DNA of 5,862 nucleotides, from positions 1-5,862 of the forward strand of contig VERK01000142.1 of the NCBI GenBank assembly GCA_018882725.1. The letters are read 5' to 3'. The notes beneath the pieces were generated by a model. It made no database searches and was not told the DNA's origin. It saw nothing but the letters and a program-made list of their open reading frames with translations. Positions 1-5,862 of this stretch are shown piece after piece. The position numbers were made by a program, and so were the translations under genes. Within the stretch, counting starts at the first letter, position 1. Every line of letters starts with the position of its first letter. This DNA is from Actinomycetota bacterium (GTDB lineage Bacteria; Actinomycetota; Acidimicrobiia; Acidimicrobiales; Ilumatobacteraceae).

Positions 1-2115
1 GGCTCGTCCATCGACACATCGAACATCGACCGTTTGGCCGACGAGGGGTTGCGGTTCACCAACTTCCACGTGACCCCACTGTGTTCGCCCACTCGGGCCG
101 CGTTGTTGACCGGTCGCAATCACCACGCGGTCGGAATGCGCTCGATCTCCAACTTCAACTCCGGCTATCCGCACATGCGAGGTCACATTTCCAACAACGC
201 GGCAACAATCGCCGAGGTGTTGCGAGATACCGGATACGCCACGTTCGCTCTCGGGAAGTGGCACCTCTGTCCGATGACCGATTGCTCGGCCGCTGGCCCG
301 TTCGATCAGTGGCCGTTGCAGCGCGGATTCGATCGGTTCTACGGGTTCCTCGACGGTGAGACCGACCAGTTCCACCCCGAACTGGTCTACGACAACCACT
401 GGATCGAACCGCCCGGTCGTCCGGAGGACGGCTATCACCTGAGTGAGGATCTGGTCGACAAGGCCGTCGAGTTCGTGCACGACTCGGTGGGCGTGCGTCC
501 CGACCGACCGTTCTTCATGTATCTGGCGTTCGGGGCCACCCATGCTCCACATCAGGCCCCGCCGCAATACCTCGAGAAGTACCGCGGAGTCTTCGACGAG
601 GGTTGGGACGTGTGGCGCGAGCGGTGGTTCGCTCGTCAGAAAGAACTGGGTGTGATTCCGGCCGACACCGAATTGGCCCCGCGCAATCCGGGCGTCGAGG
701 CCTGGTCCGACCTCTCCGACAACCAACGTCGTCTGGCCTGTCGCCTCCAGGAGGCCTATGCGGCGTTCCTCGACCACACCGACGATCAGATCGGCCGACT
801 CATGCAATCGCTCGAAGCCCTCGGAATCGCCGACGACACGATGGTCGTACTGCTGGCCGACAACGGAGCGAGCCAGGAGGGTGGCCCGTTCGGTGTGCTG
901 CACGAGATGAAGTTCTTCAACTTCCTCATCGAGACGCCCGATGAAGCCATCGCCCGCATCGACGAGATCGGTGGTCCACACTCGCACAGCAATTACCCGT
1001 GGGGCTGGTCTCAGGTCGGGAACACGCCGTTCAAGTGGTACAAACAGAACACCCACGAAGGCGGTATCCACGTGCCGTGCATCGTTCGCTGGCCGAAGGG
1101 CGTCGAGGCTCGTGGCGAGACACGTGATCAGTTCCATCACGTGAACGACATCGTGCCCACGATCTACGACGTGCTCGGAATCACCCCGCCCGATGTGTAT
1201 CGCGGGTACGAGCAGATGCCGGTGTCCGGAACGTCGATGTCCTACGCCTTCGATGCACCGGACGCCCCGAGTCGTAAGAAGGTTCAGTACTACGAGATGC
1301 ACGGCCATCGGGCGATCTATCACGATGGCTGGAAGGCCGTGACTCGCCATCAGCCTGGTGTGCCGTACGACGACGACACGTGGGAGCTGTACCACGTGGC
1401 GGTCGATCGTTCGGAGGTCAACGATCTGGCGGCGGCCGAACCCGAACGACTGGCCGCGCTCATCGACCTGTGGTGGTCGGAAGCCGAGCGGGAAGGTGTT
1501 CTGCCCCTCGACGATCGCGGACTCGAGCTCATGGGCGTTCGCTTCGCCGACAACTCTCCGCACCCGGTCGACCGAACATACGTGTATCGCCCACCGATGG
1601 CCCCGCTGCCCGCCCAGGCCGCGGCTGCCTTGGGTGGCCGCAGCTGGGATCTCGACGCACATGTCTCGTTGTCGCCCGGACAGGGAGGCGTGATCTATGC
1701 CTCGGGCACCGAGAACTCGGGTATGAGCGTGTACGTCGAAGACGATCGTCTGGTGTTCGACTACAACATCTTCGGAGAGCATCACGTGGTGCGTTCGTCC
1801 GAAAGGGTTCCGAACGGTTCATCCGTTCTGTCGCTGGCCTTCCGTCGTGAGGGCAAGACCGGTACGGCCACTCTGGCCATCGATGGACGTTCGGTGGGTC
1901 AATTGGCCATTCCATTCGTCATGCGCACCATGAGCAGTGTCGGCCCGTCCGTCGGGTACGACCACGGTTCGCCAGTCGCCGAGTCGTACGCCACGCGACG
2001 CGACGGATTTCCGTTCGAGGGACGACTCGATCGTCTCGAGATCAGATTGGTACGGGCGGCCAGCGAAGCCGATGTGGCCGCGTCGGAAGGGCGCGCCCAG
2101 ATGGGTCGTCAGTGA
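1..2115 (+). CDS. Arylsulfatase, AtsA-like, N-terminus cut by window edge
   Basis: This is a type I sulfatase, which hydrolyses sulfate esters to an alcohol or phenol plus sulfate using a Ca-bound formylglycine made from cysteine. The frame is open from base 1 (704 codons seen), so the start is upstream; a TTG at base 34 is internal. Numbering codons from base 1, signature 1 is PLCSPTRAALLTG with the modifiable Cys at codon 28 (bases 82-84), and signature 2 is GYATFALGKWH at codons 78-88. Other expected active-site residues are His181 in FGATHAPH, the metal ligands Asp287-Asn288 in ADNG, and Lys348 and His352 in the block NTPFKWYKQNTHEGG. Codons from about 545 to the end look like a beta-sandwich (ConA/LamG-like) C-terminal domain, as in mycobacterial AtsA-type enzymes of about 790 residues, so roughly 50-85 residues, including the first metal-binding Asp pair, are missing. 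Activity needs a formylglycine-generating enzyme, which is not in the window. No signal peptide can be judged. The natural substrate is unknown. Confidence 0.95.
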   Translation, partial: GSSIDTSNIDRLADEGLRFTNFHVTPLCSPTRAALLTGRNHHAVGMRSISNFNSGYPHMRGHISNNAATIAEVLRDTGYATFALGKWHLCPMTDCSAAGPFDQWPLQRGFDRFYGFLDGETDQFHPELVYDNHWIEPPGRPEDGYHLSEDLVDKAVEFVHDSVGVRPDRPFFMYLAFGATHAPHQAPPQYLEKYRGVFDEGWDVWRERWFARQKELGVIPADTELAPRNPGVEAWSDLSDNQRRLACRLQEAYAAFLDHTDDQIGRLMQSLEALGIADDTMVVLLADNGASQEGGPFGVLHEMKFFNFLIETPDEAIARIDEIGGPHSHSNYPWGWSQVGNTPFKWYKQNTHEGGIHVPCIVRWPKGVEARGETRDQFHHVNDIVPTIYDVLGITPPDVYRGYEQMPVSGTSMSYAFDAPDAPSRKKVQYYEMHGHRAIYHDGWKAVTRHQPGVPYDDDTWELYHVAVDRSEVNDLAAAEPERLAALIDLWWSEAEREGVLPLDDRGLELMGVRFADNSPHPVDRTYVYRPPMAPLPAQAAAALGGRSWDLDAHVSLSPGQGGVIYASGTENSGMSVYVEDDRLVFDYNIFGEHHVVRSSERVPNGSSVLSLAFRREGKTGTATLAIDGRSVGQLAIPFVMRTMSSVGPSVGYDHGSPVAESYATRRDGFPFEGRLDRLEIRLVRAASEADVAASEGRAQMGRQ

Positions 2116-2120
2116 TCTGA

Positions 2121-2142
2121 CGACGTCGCGATCACGACGTTG
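2121..2142. terminator. Possible bidirectional hairpin between convergent genes
   Basis: An inverted repeat pairs 2121-2128 with 2135-2142 (CGACGTCG and CGACGTTG): eight pairs, one of them G-T, around a six-base loop. It lies just after the sulfatase stop and its loop contains the stop codon of the minus-strand cupin gene. The position suits a shared terminator for two convergent transcripts. There is no T-run on either side, so it is not a canonical intrinsic terminator; many actinobacterial terminators lack one. A chance repeat in this GC-rich sequence is a real alternative. Confidence 0.35.
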
Positions 2143-3160
2143 CTATCGACACGTCGAGGAGGGTGAGCGTTCCCGACAATTCGGCTGATTCACCGATGGG
2201 CACGACGATCGCGGTCGACTCGACGAGGTCGACCGGACGAGAACCGATCGACCCAGATCCATGTCCATTGAGGACGAAAAGGAAGCGGAACTCGCGGTCG
2301 TCTACCGGATCGAGTCGGGCGGTTGCTTCGGCGAGACGGTGCACCTTCACGTCGGCAACACCGGACGTTCCCTGACGAATGCCGGTGTCGGCCGACTGCC
2401 AACCACTGGCGTTCGACGTCCACGTGGCGGCGGTCGCCACGAAGTGAACGAAGCGCTGGCCCGACCACTCACGATCGGGTCGGTGGACATCGGTGGGCAA
2501 ACGAGTGGCAGGATCGGCGTACGTGACGTGCTCAGCGGGATACCCGAGTTCGACCACGTGCATGTCGTCGGAACTCCGGAGCACGCGGTGTCGGATCTTG
2601 GGTGGCTGGATCACGCAATCGCCGGCCTCGAGAACGAACGGCTCGCCTTGGTCTTCGTAGACAACCTCGACCCATCCCTTGTGGCAGTAGATGAGTTGGA
2701 ACACGACGTCGTGGAAGTGCACGTAGTCGGGGACCGGCCCGGCGTTCGGAATACGAATGTGAGACGCGATGACCGAACCACCTTGACGATCGGGAACGAG
2801 GTCGCGGTAGTGCATGCCGGCGCGACCCACGTGCCATCCGTCGGATGGTCCGGTGAGGACGAATTCGGACACCAGCGGCGGCAGCACGAGTGGTTCGTGA
2901 GCGGGCACCCATTCGATTGCCGTGCCATCGGTCAGGCGGTCGACACGCGGGACGTCGATGTCGTCGCTCACGAGGCGGATCACCGTGTCGGCTCCTGTTG
3001 CGCAGGTTTCGAGATGGACCCGACAGCCGTGACCGGACAACGTGGCCGAACGTGGTGAGTCGGCCGGGAAGATCCGCTCGACCCGGAAGCCCTGCTCGAG
3101 GAGATAGGTCATCGGGACGTCGATGTCGTCCGAATTGACCACGATGCCAGCGGTGAGCAC
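2132..3160 (-). CDS. Cupin-domain protein with VOC-like N-terminus, function unknown
   Basis: A 342-residue soluble protein with no signal peptide or membrane segment. Residues 1-90 resemble one VOC/glyoxalase-like beta-alpha-beta module. Residues about 110-220 form a clear cupin: motif 1 carries His148-x-His150, but Gln155 replaces the usual Glu, with Gly162 in the expected place; motif 2 runs Gly180, Pro186, His191, with Lys188 where Gly is usual. The three histidines should still bind a metal. Residues about 265-340 look like a second cupin lobe without histidine ligands, which suggests a bicupin with one dead lobe. The phrase HFHDVVFQLIYCHKGWVEVV is typical of an uncharacterised bacterial cupin family known to me only by sequence. 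GTG at 3160 is the first possible start because an in-frame TAG lies 12 bases upstream, and the VOC-like region begins at once. The gene diverges from the oxidoreductase operon and converges on the sulfatase gene. It could be a dioxygenase, isomerase or binding protein; no substrate can be assigned. Confidence 0.85.
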   Translation of the reverse strand: MLTAGIVVNSDDIDVPMTYLLEQGFRVERIFPADSPRSATLSGHGCRVHLETCATGADTVIRLVSDDIDVPRVDRLTDGTAIEWVPAHEPLVLPPLVSEFVLTGPSDGWHVGRAGMHYRDLVPDRQGGSVIASHIRIPNAGPVPDYVHFHDVVFQLIYCHKGWVEVVYEDQGEPFVLEAGDCVIQPPKIRHRVLRSSDDMHVVELGYPAEHVTYADPATRLPTDVHRPDREWSGQRFVHFVATAATWTSNASGWQSADTGIRQGTSGVADVKVHRLAEATARLDPVDDREFRFLFVLNGHGSGSIGSRPVDLVESTAIVVPIGESAELSGTLTLLDVSIATS

Positions 3161-3196
3161 GCAACGACCCTATCCGGACAGGACGAATCGGGTCTC
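3160..3196 (-). promoter_or_regulatory. Candidate leaderless promoter of the cupin gene
   Basis: Read on the minus strand, TAGGGT (3172 to 3167) fits the actinobacterial -10 pattern TANNNT and is followed by exactly six bases and then the GTG start at 3160. That spacing would place transcription initiation at the first base of the start codon, giving a leaderless mRNA. GAGACC (3196 to 3191) is a weak -35 match (GAC shared with TTGACA) at an 18-base spacer. An AGGG within the same -10 could instead be read as a poor ribosome binding site about eight bases from GTG. Confidence 0.5.
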
Positions 3197-3212
3197 GGTG
3201 ATTCGGCGAGAC
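3184..3212. promoter_or_regulatory. Two interleaved inverted repeats, possible operator
   Basis: In the middle of the divergent spacer CGAATC (3184-3189) is mirrored by GATTCG (3200-3205) with a 10-base spacer, and GTCTCG (3192-3197) is mirrored by CGAGAC (3207-3212) with a 9-base spacer. Half-site centres are 15-16 bases apart. They overlap the expected -35 regions of both divergent promoters, as a repressor or shared activator site would. No regulator gene is in the window, and short GC-rich repeats can occur by chance. Confidence 0.35.
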
Positions 3213-3220
3213 GGTGACCA

Positions 3221-3242
3221 GATCGGCGATACTGGACCGATC
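3221..3242 (+). promoter_or_regulatory. Weak -10 candidate inside an inverted repeat, upstream of operon
   Basis: GATACT at 3228-3233 matches four of six positions of TATAAT and would start transcription near 3240, about 15 bases before the oxidoreductase ATG. It is flanked by GATCGG (3221-3226) and CCGATC (3237-3242), a perfect 6-bp inverted repeat with a 10-base spacer; a protein bound there would cover the -10. I see no good -35 at the right distance. The GATCG core is very frequent throughout this window, which lowers the weight of the repeat. Confidence 0.3.
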
Positions 3243-3249
3243 AAGGGGG
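3243..3249 (+). promoter_or_regulatory. Ribosome binding site deciding the oxidoreductase start
   Basis: AAGGGGG ends five bases before ATG 3255 and eleven before a second in-frame ATG at 3261. The spacing favours 3255. It argues against the longer open frame reaching back to about 3123, which would overlap the cupin gene start and add residues unlike the family. Confidence 0.7.
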
Positions 3250-3254
3250 CAATC

Positions 3255-4328
3255 ATGTCGATGAACGAATTGGGTTTCTACACGCTGCCCGGAGCGCCGA
3301 AATCGCCGCGCGACTTGATCGACGAGGTGCGTGACGGGGAGCGACTCGGCCTCGGTTCCTGTTTCATCTCCGAGCGATTCAACATCAAAGAGGCGGTGAC
3401 GCTGTCGGGTGCCGTCGGTGCCGTATCCGAATCGATCGGAATCGCGACTGCGGCCACCAATCACAACACACGGCACCCGCTGGTCACCGCCTCGTACGCC
3501 ACCACGATGCACCGCCTCACCGGCGGCCGATTTTGTCTCGGAATCGGCCGAGGAATAGCTCCGATGTTCTCGGCCTTCGGGCTTCCCAAGATCACGACTG
3601 CACAGATGGAGGACTTCGCTCGAGTGATGCGGCGTCTCTTCGCGGGAGAGGTGATCGTTGGTCACGACGGTCCGATCGGGAAGTTTCCGGTATTGGCGCT
3701 CGATCCCACGTTCGACGAGAAGATCCCGCTCGGGATCACAGCCTTCGGTCAGAACACCCTCGCGCTGGCGGGGCGTGCGTTCGACTGTGTGATCTTGCAC
3801 ACGTTCTTCACCGACGAGACGTTGGTGCGGTGCGTACGAACCGTCAAGGAATCGGCCGAGCGAGCCGGTCGCGATCCGGCGGCGGTACGTGTGTGGTCGT
3901 GTTTCGCCACCATCGGTGACCACATTCCAGAGGACATTCGCCTCAAGAAGACGGTCGGGCGGTTGGCCACCTATCTCCAGGCGTACGGCGATCTGATGGT
4001 CAGCACCAACGGCTGGGACCCGGCTGTGCTCGAACGTTTTCGCCAGGACGATTTCGTTCGGTCGTTCCGCGGAGCGCTCGACGGTGTGGCCACCACGGAG
4101 CAACTCGAACACGTCGCAACGCTGATCCCGGACGAATGGCTGGCCCCGGCCGCCACCGGCTCGCCCGAGAACTGTGTTCGCAAGATCAGAGAACAGTTCG
4201 ATCTCGGTGCCGACGGCGTGATCCTGCACGGCGCCAGTCCACACGACCTCGAACCCATCGTGACCGAATACGCGAGGACTCGTCCGACCGGACGATTCGA
4301 TCATCTCGCTGCCAATCCAGGAGGCTGA
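3255..4328 (+). CDS. LLM-class F420-dependent oxidoreductase, TIGR03857-like
   Basis: A 357-residue cytoplasmic protein of the luciferase-like monooxygenase fold (a single TIM barrel), in the branch that usually uses reduced coenzyme F420 rather than FMN. The start of the protein (ELGFYTLPGAP), the segment TAATNHNTRHPLVTASYATT at residues 65-84, the following LTGGRFCLGIGRG at 88-100, and the later blocks AFGQNTLALAGRAFD and VILHTFFTDETL match what I know of the MSMEG_2249-type family, with full length and no gaps. Family members are mainly actinobacterial and their substrates are not established. The C-terminal block around residues 300-340 (GSPENCVRKIREQFDLGADG) is the usual closing segment of the barrel. 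It is the first gene of a plus-strand run: the hydrolase start lies one base past its stop, and that gene's Shine-Dalgarno is made from its last codons. It probably oxidises or reduces a carbonyl or alcohol intermediate, but the reaction is inferred from family only. Confidence 0.92.
   Translation: MSMNELGFYTLPGAPKSPRDLIDEVRDGERLGLGSCFISERFNIKEAVTLSGAVGAVSESIGIATAATNHNTRHPLVTASYATTMHRLTGGRFCLGIGRGIAPMFSAFGLPKITTAQMEDFARVMRRLFAGEVIVGHDGPIGKFPVLALDPTFDEKIPLGITAFGQNTLALAGRAFDCVILHTFFTDETLVRCVRTVKESAERAGRDPAAVRVWSCFATIGDHIPEDIRLKKTVGRLATYLQAYGDLMVSTNGWDPAVLERFRQDDFVRSFRGALDGVATTEQLEHVATLIPDEWLAPAATGSPENCVRKIREQFDLGADGVILHGASPHDLEPIVTEYARTRPTGRFDHLAANPGG
4319..4324 (+). promoter_or_regulatory. Strong ribosome binding site for the hydrolase
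   Basis: A perfect AGGAGG overlaps the last codons of the oxidoreductase and ends five bases before GTG 4330. It fixes the GTG as the hydrolase start and indicates translational coupling, since ribosomes ending at 4328 are one base from the next start. Confidence 0.85.
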
Positions 4329-4329
4329 C

Positions 4330-5145
4330 GTGCCCATCGCGCGCAATGGTTCGCTCGAGATCTATTACGAAGTGTTTGGTCGCGATGATGACCCACTCTT
4401 GATTCTCGTCAACGGTCTCGGCAACCAATGCATTGCCTATCGATCGGGACTCATCGACGAGTTCGTGCAGCGAGGTTTCCGGGTTGCCCGATTCGACAAT
4501 CGGGACGTTGGTCTCTCGAGCGATGGACCTGACGGTTACACGCTCGGTGACATGGCGTCGGATGCAGTGGCGGTTCTGGACGCGATCGGCGATGCGAGGG
4601 CTCACTTCTTCGGCGCATCCTTGGGCGGCATGATCGTGCAGACGGTCGCCATCGAACACGCCCAGCGAGCTCTGTCGATCATCTCGGTCATGTCGACGAC
4701 CGGAGACAAAGAGGTGGGTGGCCCGACCGAAGAGGCGCGAGAACTGCTGCTGACTCCGGGCTCGACCGATCGCGACAGAGCGATCGAACTGCACCTGGCT
4801 GGTCAGAAGGTGTGGGGGAGCCCTGGACTGGTCGAGTGGGAGGCTCAACGGCAGATCGCCGGGGAGTTGTTCGATCGAGCCTGCCGTCCTGACGGTGTGG
4901 CCCGTCAGTATCGCGCCGCGCGCGCCGACCGTTCGCGAACCGATCGTCTACGTGCGGTGACGGTCCCGTTCCTGGTTCTGCACGGCACGGCCGACACCTT
5001 GATCGACATCTCAGGGGGTCGTCGCACGGCCGAGGTCGTGCCGAACGCGACGTTCGTGGCCATCGAGGGCATGGGTCACGACTGGCCGCGCCACTTCTGG
5101 CCGCGTCTGGCCGACGAAGTTGCGCGCTTCGCCCTACAGTCGTGA
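4330..5145 (+). CDS. Alpha/beta hydrolase, RdmC/EstA-like esterase
   Basis: A 271-residue single-domain cytoplasmic alpha/beta hydrolase, normal in length and with no signal peptide. The complete triad is visible: Ser97 in the nucleophile elbow GASLGG, Asp222 in HGTADTL, and His250 in GMGHDWP. The oxyanion loop is NGLGNQ (residues 28-33), with Asn where many relatives have His; the RdmC group commonly varies here. The segment FDNRDVGLSS at 55-64 is typical of the aclacinomycin methylesterase (RdmC) and EstA-like group, and residues about 120-200 form a helical cap over the active site. The likely reaction is hydrolysis of a carboxylic ester, or of a lactone or C-C bond in a ring-opened product. 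It starts with GTG behind a perfect Shine-Dalgarno one base after the oxidoreductase stop, and the P450 gene follows 12 bases later, so the three should be co-expressed. The exact substrate cannot be read from the sequence. Confidence 0.9.
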   Translation: MPIARNGSLEIYYEVFGRDDDPLLILVNGLGNQCIAYRSGLIDEFVQRGFRVARFDNRDVGLSSDGPDGYTLGDMASDAVAVLDAIGDARAHFFGASLGGMIVQTVAIEHAQRALSIISVMSTTGDKEVGGPTEEARELLLTPGSTDRDRAIELHLAGQKVWGSPGLVEWEAQRQIAGELFDRACRPDGVARQYRAARADRSRTDRLRAVTVPFLVLHGTADTLIDISGGRRTAEVVPNATFVAIEGMGHDWPRHFWPRLADEVARFALQS

Positions 5146-5147
5146 GC

Positions 5148-5151
5148 GGAG
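5148..5151 (+). promoter_or_regulatory. Ribosome binding site for the cytochrome P450
   Basis: GGAG lies in the 12-base gap after the hydrolase stop and ends six bases before ATG 5158. No promoter fits in so short a gap, so the P450 is read from the upstream operon transcript. Confidence 0.65.
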
Positions 5152-5157
5152 ATTCCG

Positions 5158-5862
5158 ATGACTGACACGACCCACACCCCCGACCGTCAGCCCGTCAGCG
5201 ACTGGGCGACCGACTACGACATCTTCGACCCGGAGTACGTGCGCAACCCGTTCGTCGTCTGGGACGACCTGCGCGAACGCTGCCCGATCGCACACTCCGA
5301 TCGCTGGGGTGGATCGTGGCTTCCCACCAAGTACGAGGACGTCACGCGAATTGCCCGTGACATCGAGCGGTTCCCATCGGGTGGCGGCATCGCCGTGATT
5401 CCGCCGGTCGGCCTCGACGGCGCTCCCGGCCCCGGAGCCGGCGTACCGGTTCTTCCCTACGGTGTTCCGCCCATCAGCGCCGACCCGCCGTTGCACACCT
5501 GGACCCGACGGCTGATCCTCCCCTGGATGAGTCCTCAGAAGACCGCGACGTACGAGCCCATGACCAGAGCCCTGTGCGACAAGTTGATCGATGGCTTCAT
5601 CACTTCCGGTCAAGCCGACGTGGCCGCTGATTACGCCCAGCAGATTCCGGTTCGCGTGATCGCCCACATCCTCGGAGTGCCACCCGAACTCAGCGACACC
5701 TTCACGGGCTGGGTCCGTGACGTTCTGGAGTTCGCCTACGACCCCGAGCGGCGTCGACACGGAGTCATGGGGGTCGTCGGTTTCTTCCAGAACGCACTGG
5801 CCGACCGGCGGGTGAACCCGTCCGACGACTTGATCTCCGAACTGCTGCACACCGAGGTAGAT
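5158..5862 (+). CDS. Cytochrome P450, C-terminal half beyond window
   Basis: From ATG 5158 the frame stays open to the window edge, giving the first 235 residues of a bacterial class I P450 (usually about 400-420). Visible landmarks are the N-terminal FDPEYVRNPFVVWDDLRERC (23-42), the helix C region ISADPPLHTWTRR (106-118) in which His113 and Arg117 should contact the heme propionates, the PVRVIAHILGVP block at 164-175, and SDDLISELL at 222-230 before helix H. The oxygen-binding helix I, the ExxR pair and the heme-ligating Cys lie outside, so completeness cannot be judged. A Pro/Gly-rich stretch at residues 75-105 lies between the B and C helices, where substrate specificity is often set. There is no membrane anchor, so it would be soluble and need a ferredoxin and reductase, not seen here. 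It is the third gene of the operon and presumably hydroxylates a hydrophobic substrate handled by the neighbouring enzymes. Confidence 0.92.
   Translation, partial: MTDTTHTPDRQPVSDWATDYDIFDPEYVRNPFVVWDDLRERCPIAHSDRWGGSWLPTKYEDVTRIARDIERFPSGGGIAVIPPVGLDGAPGPGAGVPVLPYGVPPISADPPLHTWTRRLILPWMSPQKTATYEPMTRALCDKLIDGFITSGQADVAADYAQQIPVRVIAHILGVPPELSDTFTGWVRDVLEFAYDPERRRHGVMGVVGFFQNALADRRVNPSDDLISELLHTEVD

Noticed and set aside
34..36. TTG at base 34 as the true start of the sulfatase.
   Set aside because: The frame continues upstream with GSSIDTSNIDRLA, which is conserved sulfatase sequence, so the gene simply runs off the left edge.
2261..3058. A 265-codon plus-strand open frame opposite the cupin gene.
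   Set aside because: The minus-strand frame has clear cupin motifs, while this one shows no recognisable domain and is a shadow of codon bias.
3123..3254. A longer N-terminus for the oxidoreductase starting near 3123.
   Set aside because: It would overlap the cupin gene start, adds residues unlike the family, and ignores the AAGGGGG site placed correctly for ATG 3255.
2532..4346. A 604-codon open frame on the minus strand across the oxidoreductase and part of the cupin gene.
   Set aside because: It lies antisense to a complete, well-conserved oxidoreductase and enters the cupin gene out of frame. Its product is Arg/His/Asp-rich low-complexity sequence with no domain, as expected from GC-biased codons read backwards.
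4186..4848. A 220-codon minus-strand open frame over the hydrolase start.
   Set aside because: It is antisense to the hydrolase catalytic core and to the oxidoreductase end, with no start signal or domain.
5134..5850. A 238-codon minus-strand open frame at the right end.
   Set aside because: The plus strand in the same place encodes an unmistakable P450 with a ribosome binding site and operon spacing; the antisense product has no motif.
1..5862. Frequent GATCG/CGATCG words as a possible repeat family or uptake signal.
   Set aside because: They fall mainly inside coding sequence at irregular spacing and are explained by Asp, Arg, Ile and Ser codons in a GC-rich genome.

Overview
This window looks like a piece of an actinobacterial chromosome. 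It is GC-rich with a strong preference for G or C in third codon positions and uses GTG as well as ATG starts. It carries an F420-type luciferase-like oxidoreductase and a long AtsA-type arylsulfatase, both common in mycobacteria and in the Acidimicrobiia. A marine or soil acidimicrobial relative (Ilumatobacter-like) is my best guess, but the sequence alone does not settle the genus. I saw no insertion sequence, phage gene, CRISPR array, tRNA or rRNA.

Layout: (1) Bases 1-2115, plus strand, hold most of a large formylglycine-dependent arylsulfatase whose N-terminus lies off the left edge. (2) It converges on a minus-strand gene (3160 to 2132) for an uncharacterised cupin protein. Only 16 bases separate the two stop codons, and a short hairpin sits at the junction. 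(3) A 94-base divergent spacer (3161-3254) separates the cupin gene from a plus-strand operon. It holds a likely leaderless promoter for the cupin gene, a weak -10 candidate for the operon, and three 6-bp inverted repeats that could be operators. (4) The operon runs without promoter-sized gaps through a TIGR03857-type LLM-class F420-dependent oxidoreductase (3255-4328), an alpha/beta hydrolase of the RdmC/EstA type (4330-5145, 1-base gap, GTG start) and a cytochrome P450 (5158 to beyond the right edge, 12-base gap).

Together the genes suggest a catabolic or detoxification island. The sulfatase would remove a sulfate ester. The P450 and the F420 enzyme would hydroxylate and oxidise or reduce a hydrophobic or polycyclic substrate, and the hydrolase would cleave an ester or ring-opened product. 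The cupin may be a metal-dependent enzyme or a ligand-binding protein acting on the same chemistry. The individual enzyme classes are well supported by motifs; the shared pathway and any substrate are inference. The least understood parts are the VOC-like/cupin/degenerate-cupin protein and the repeat-dense divergent promoter region. No clearly new multi-gene system is evident.
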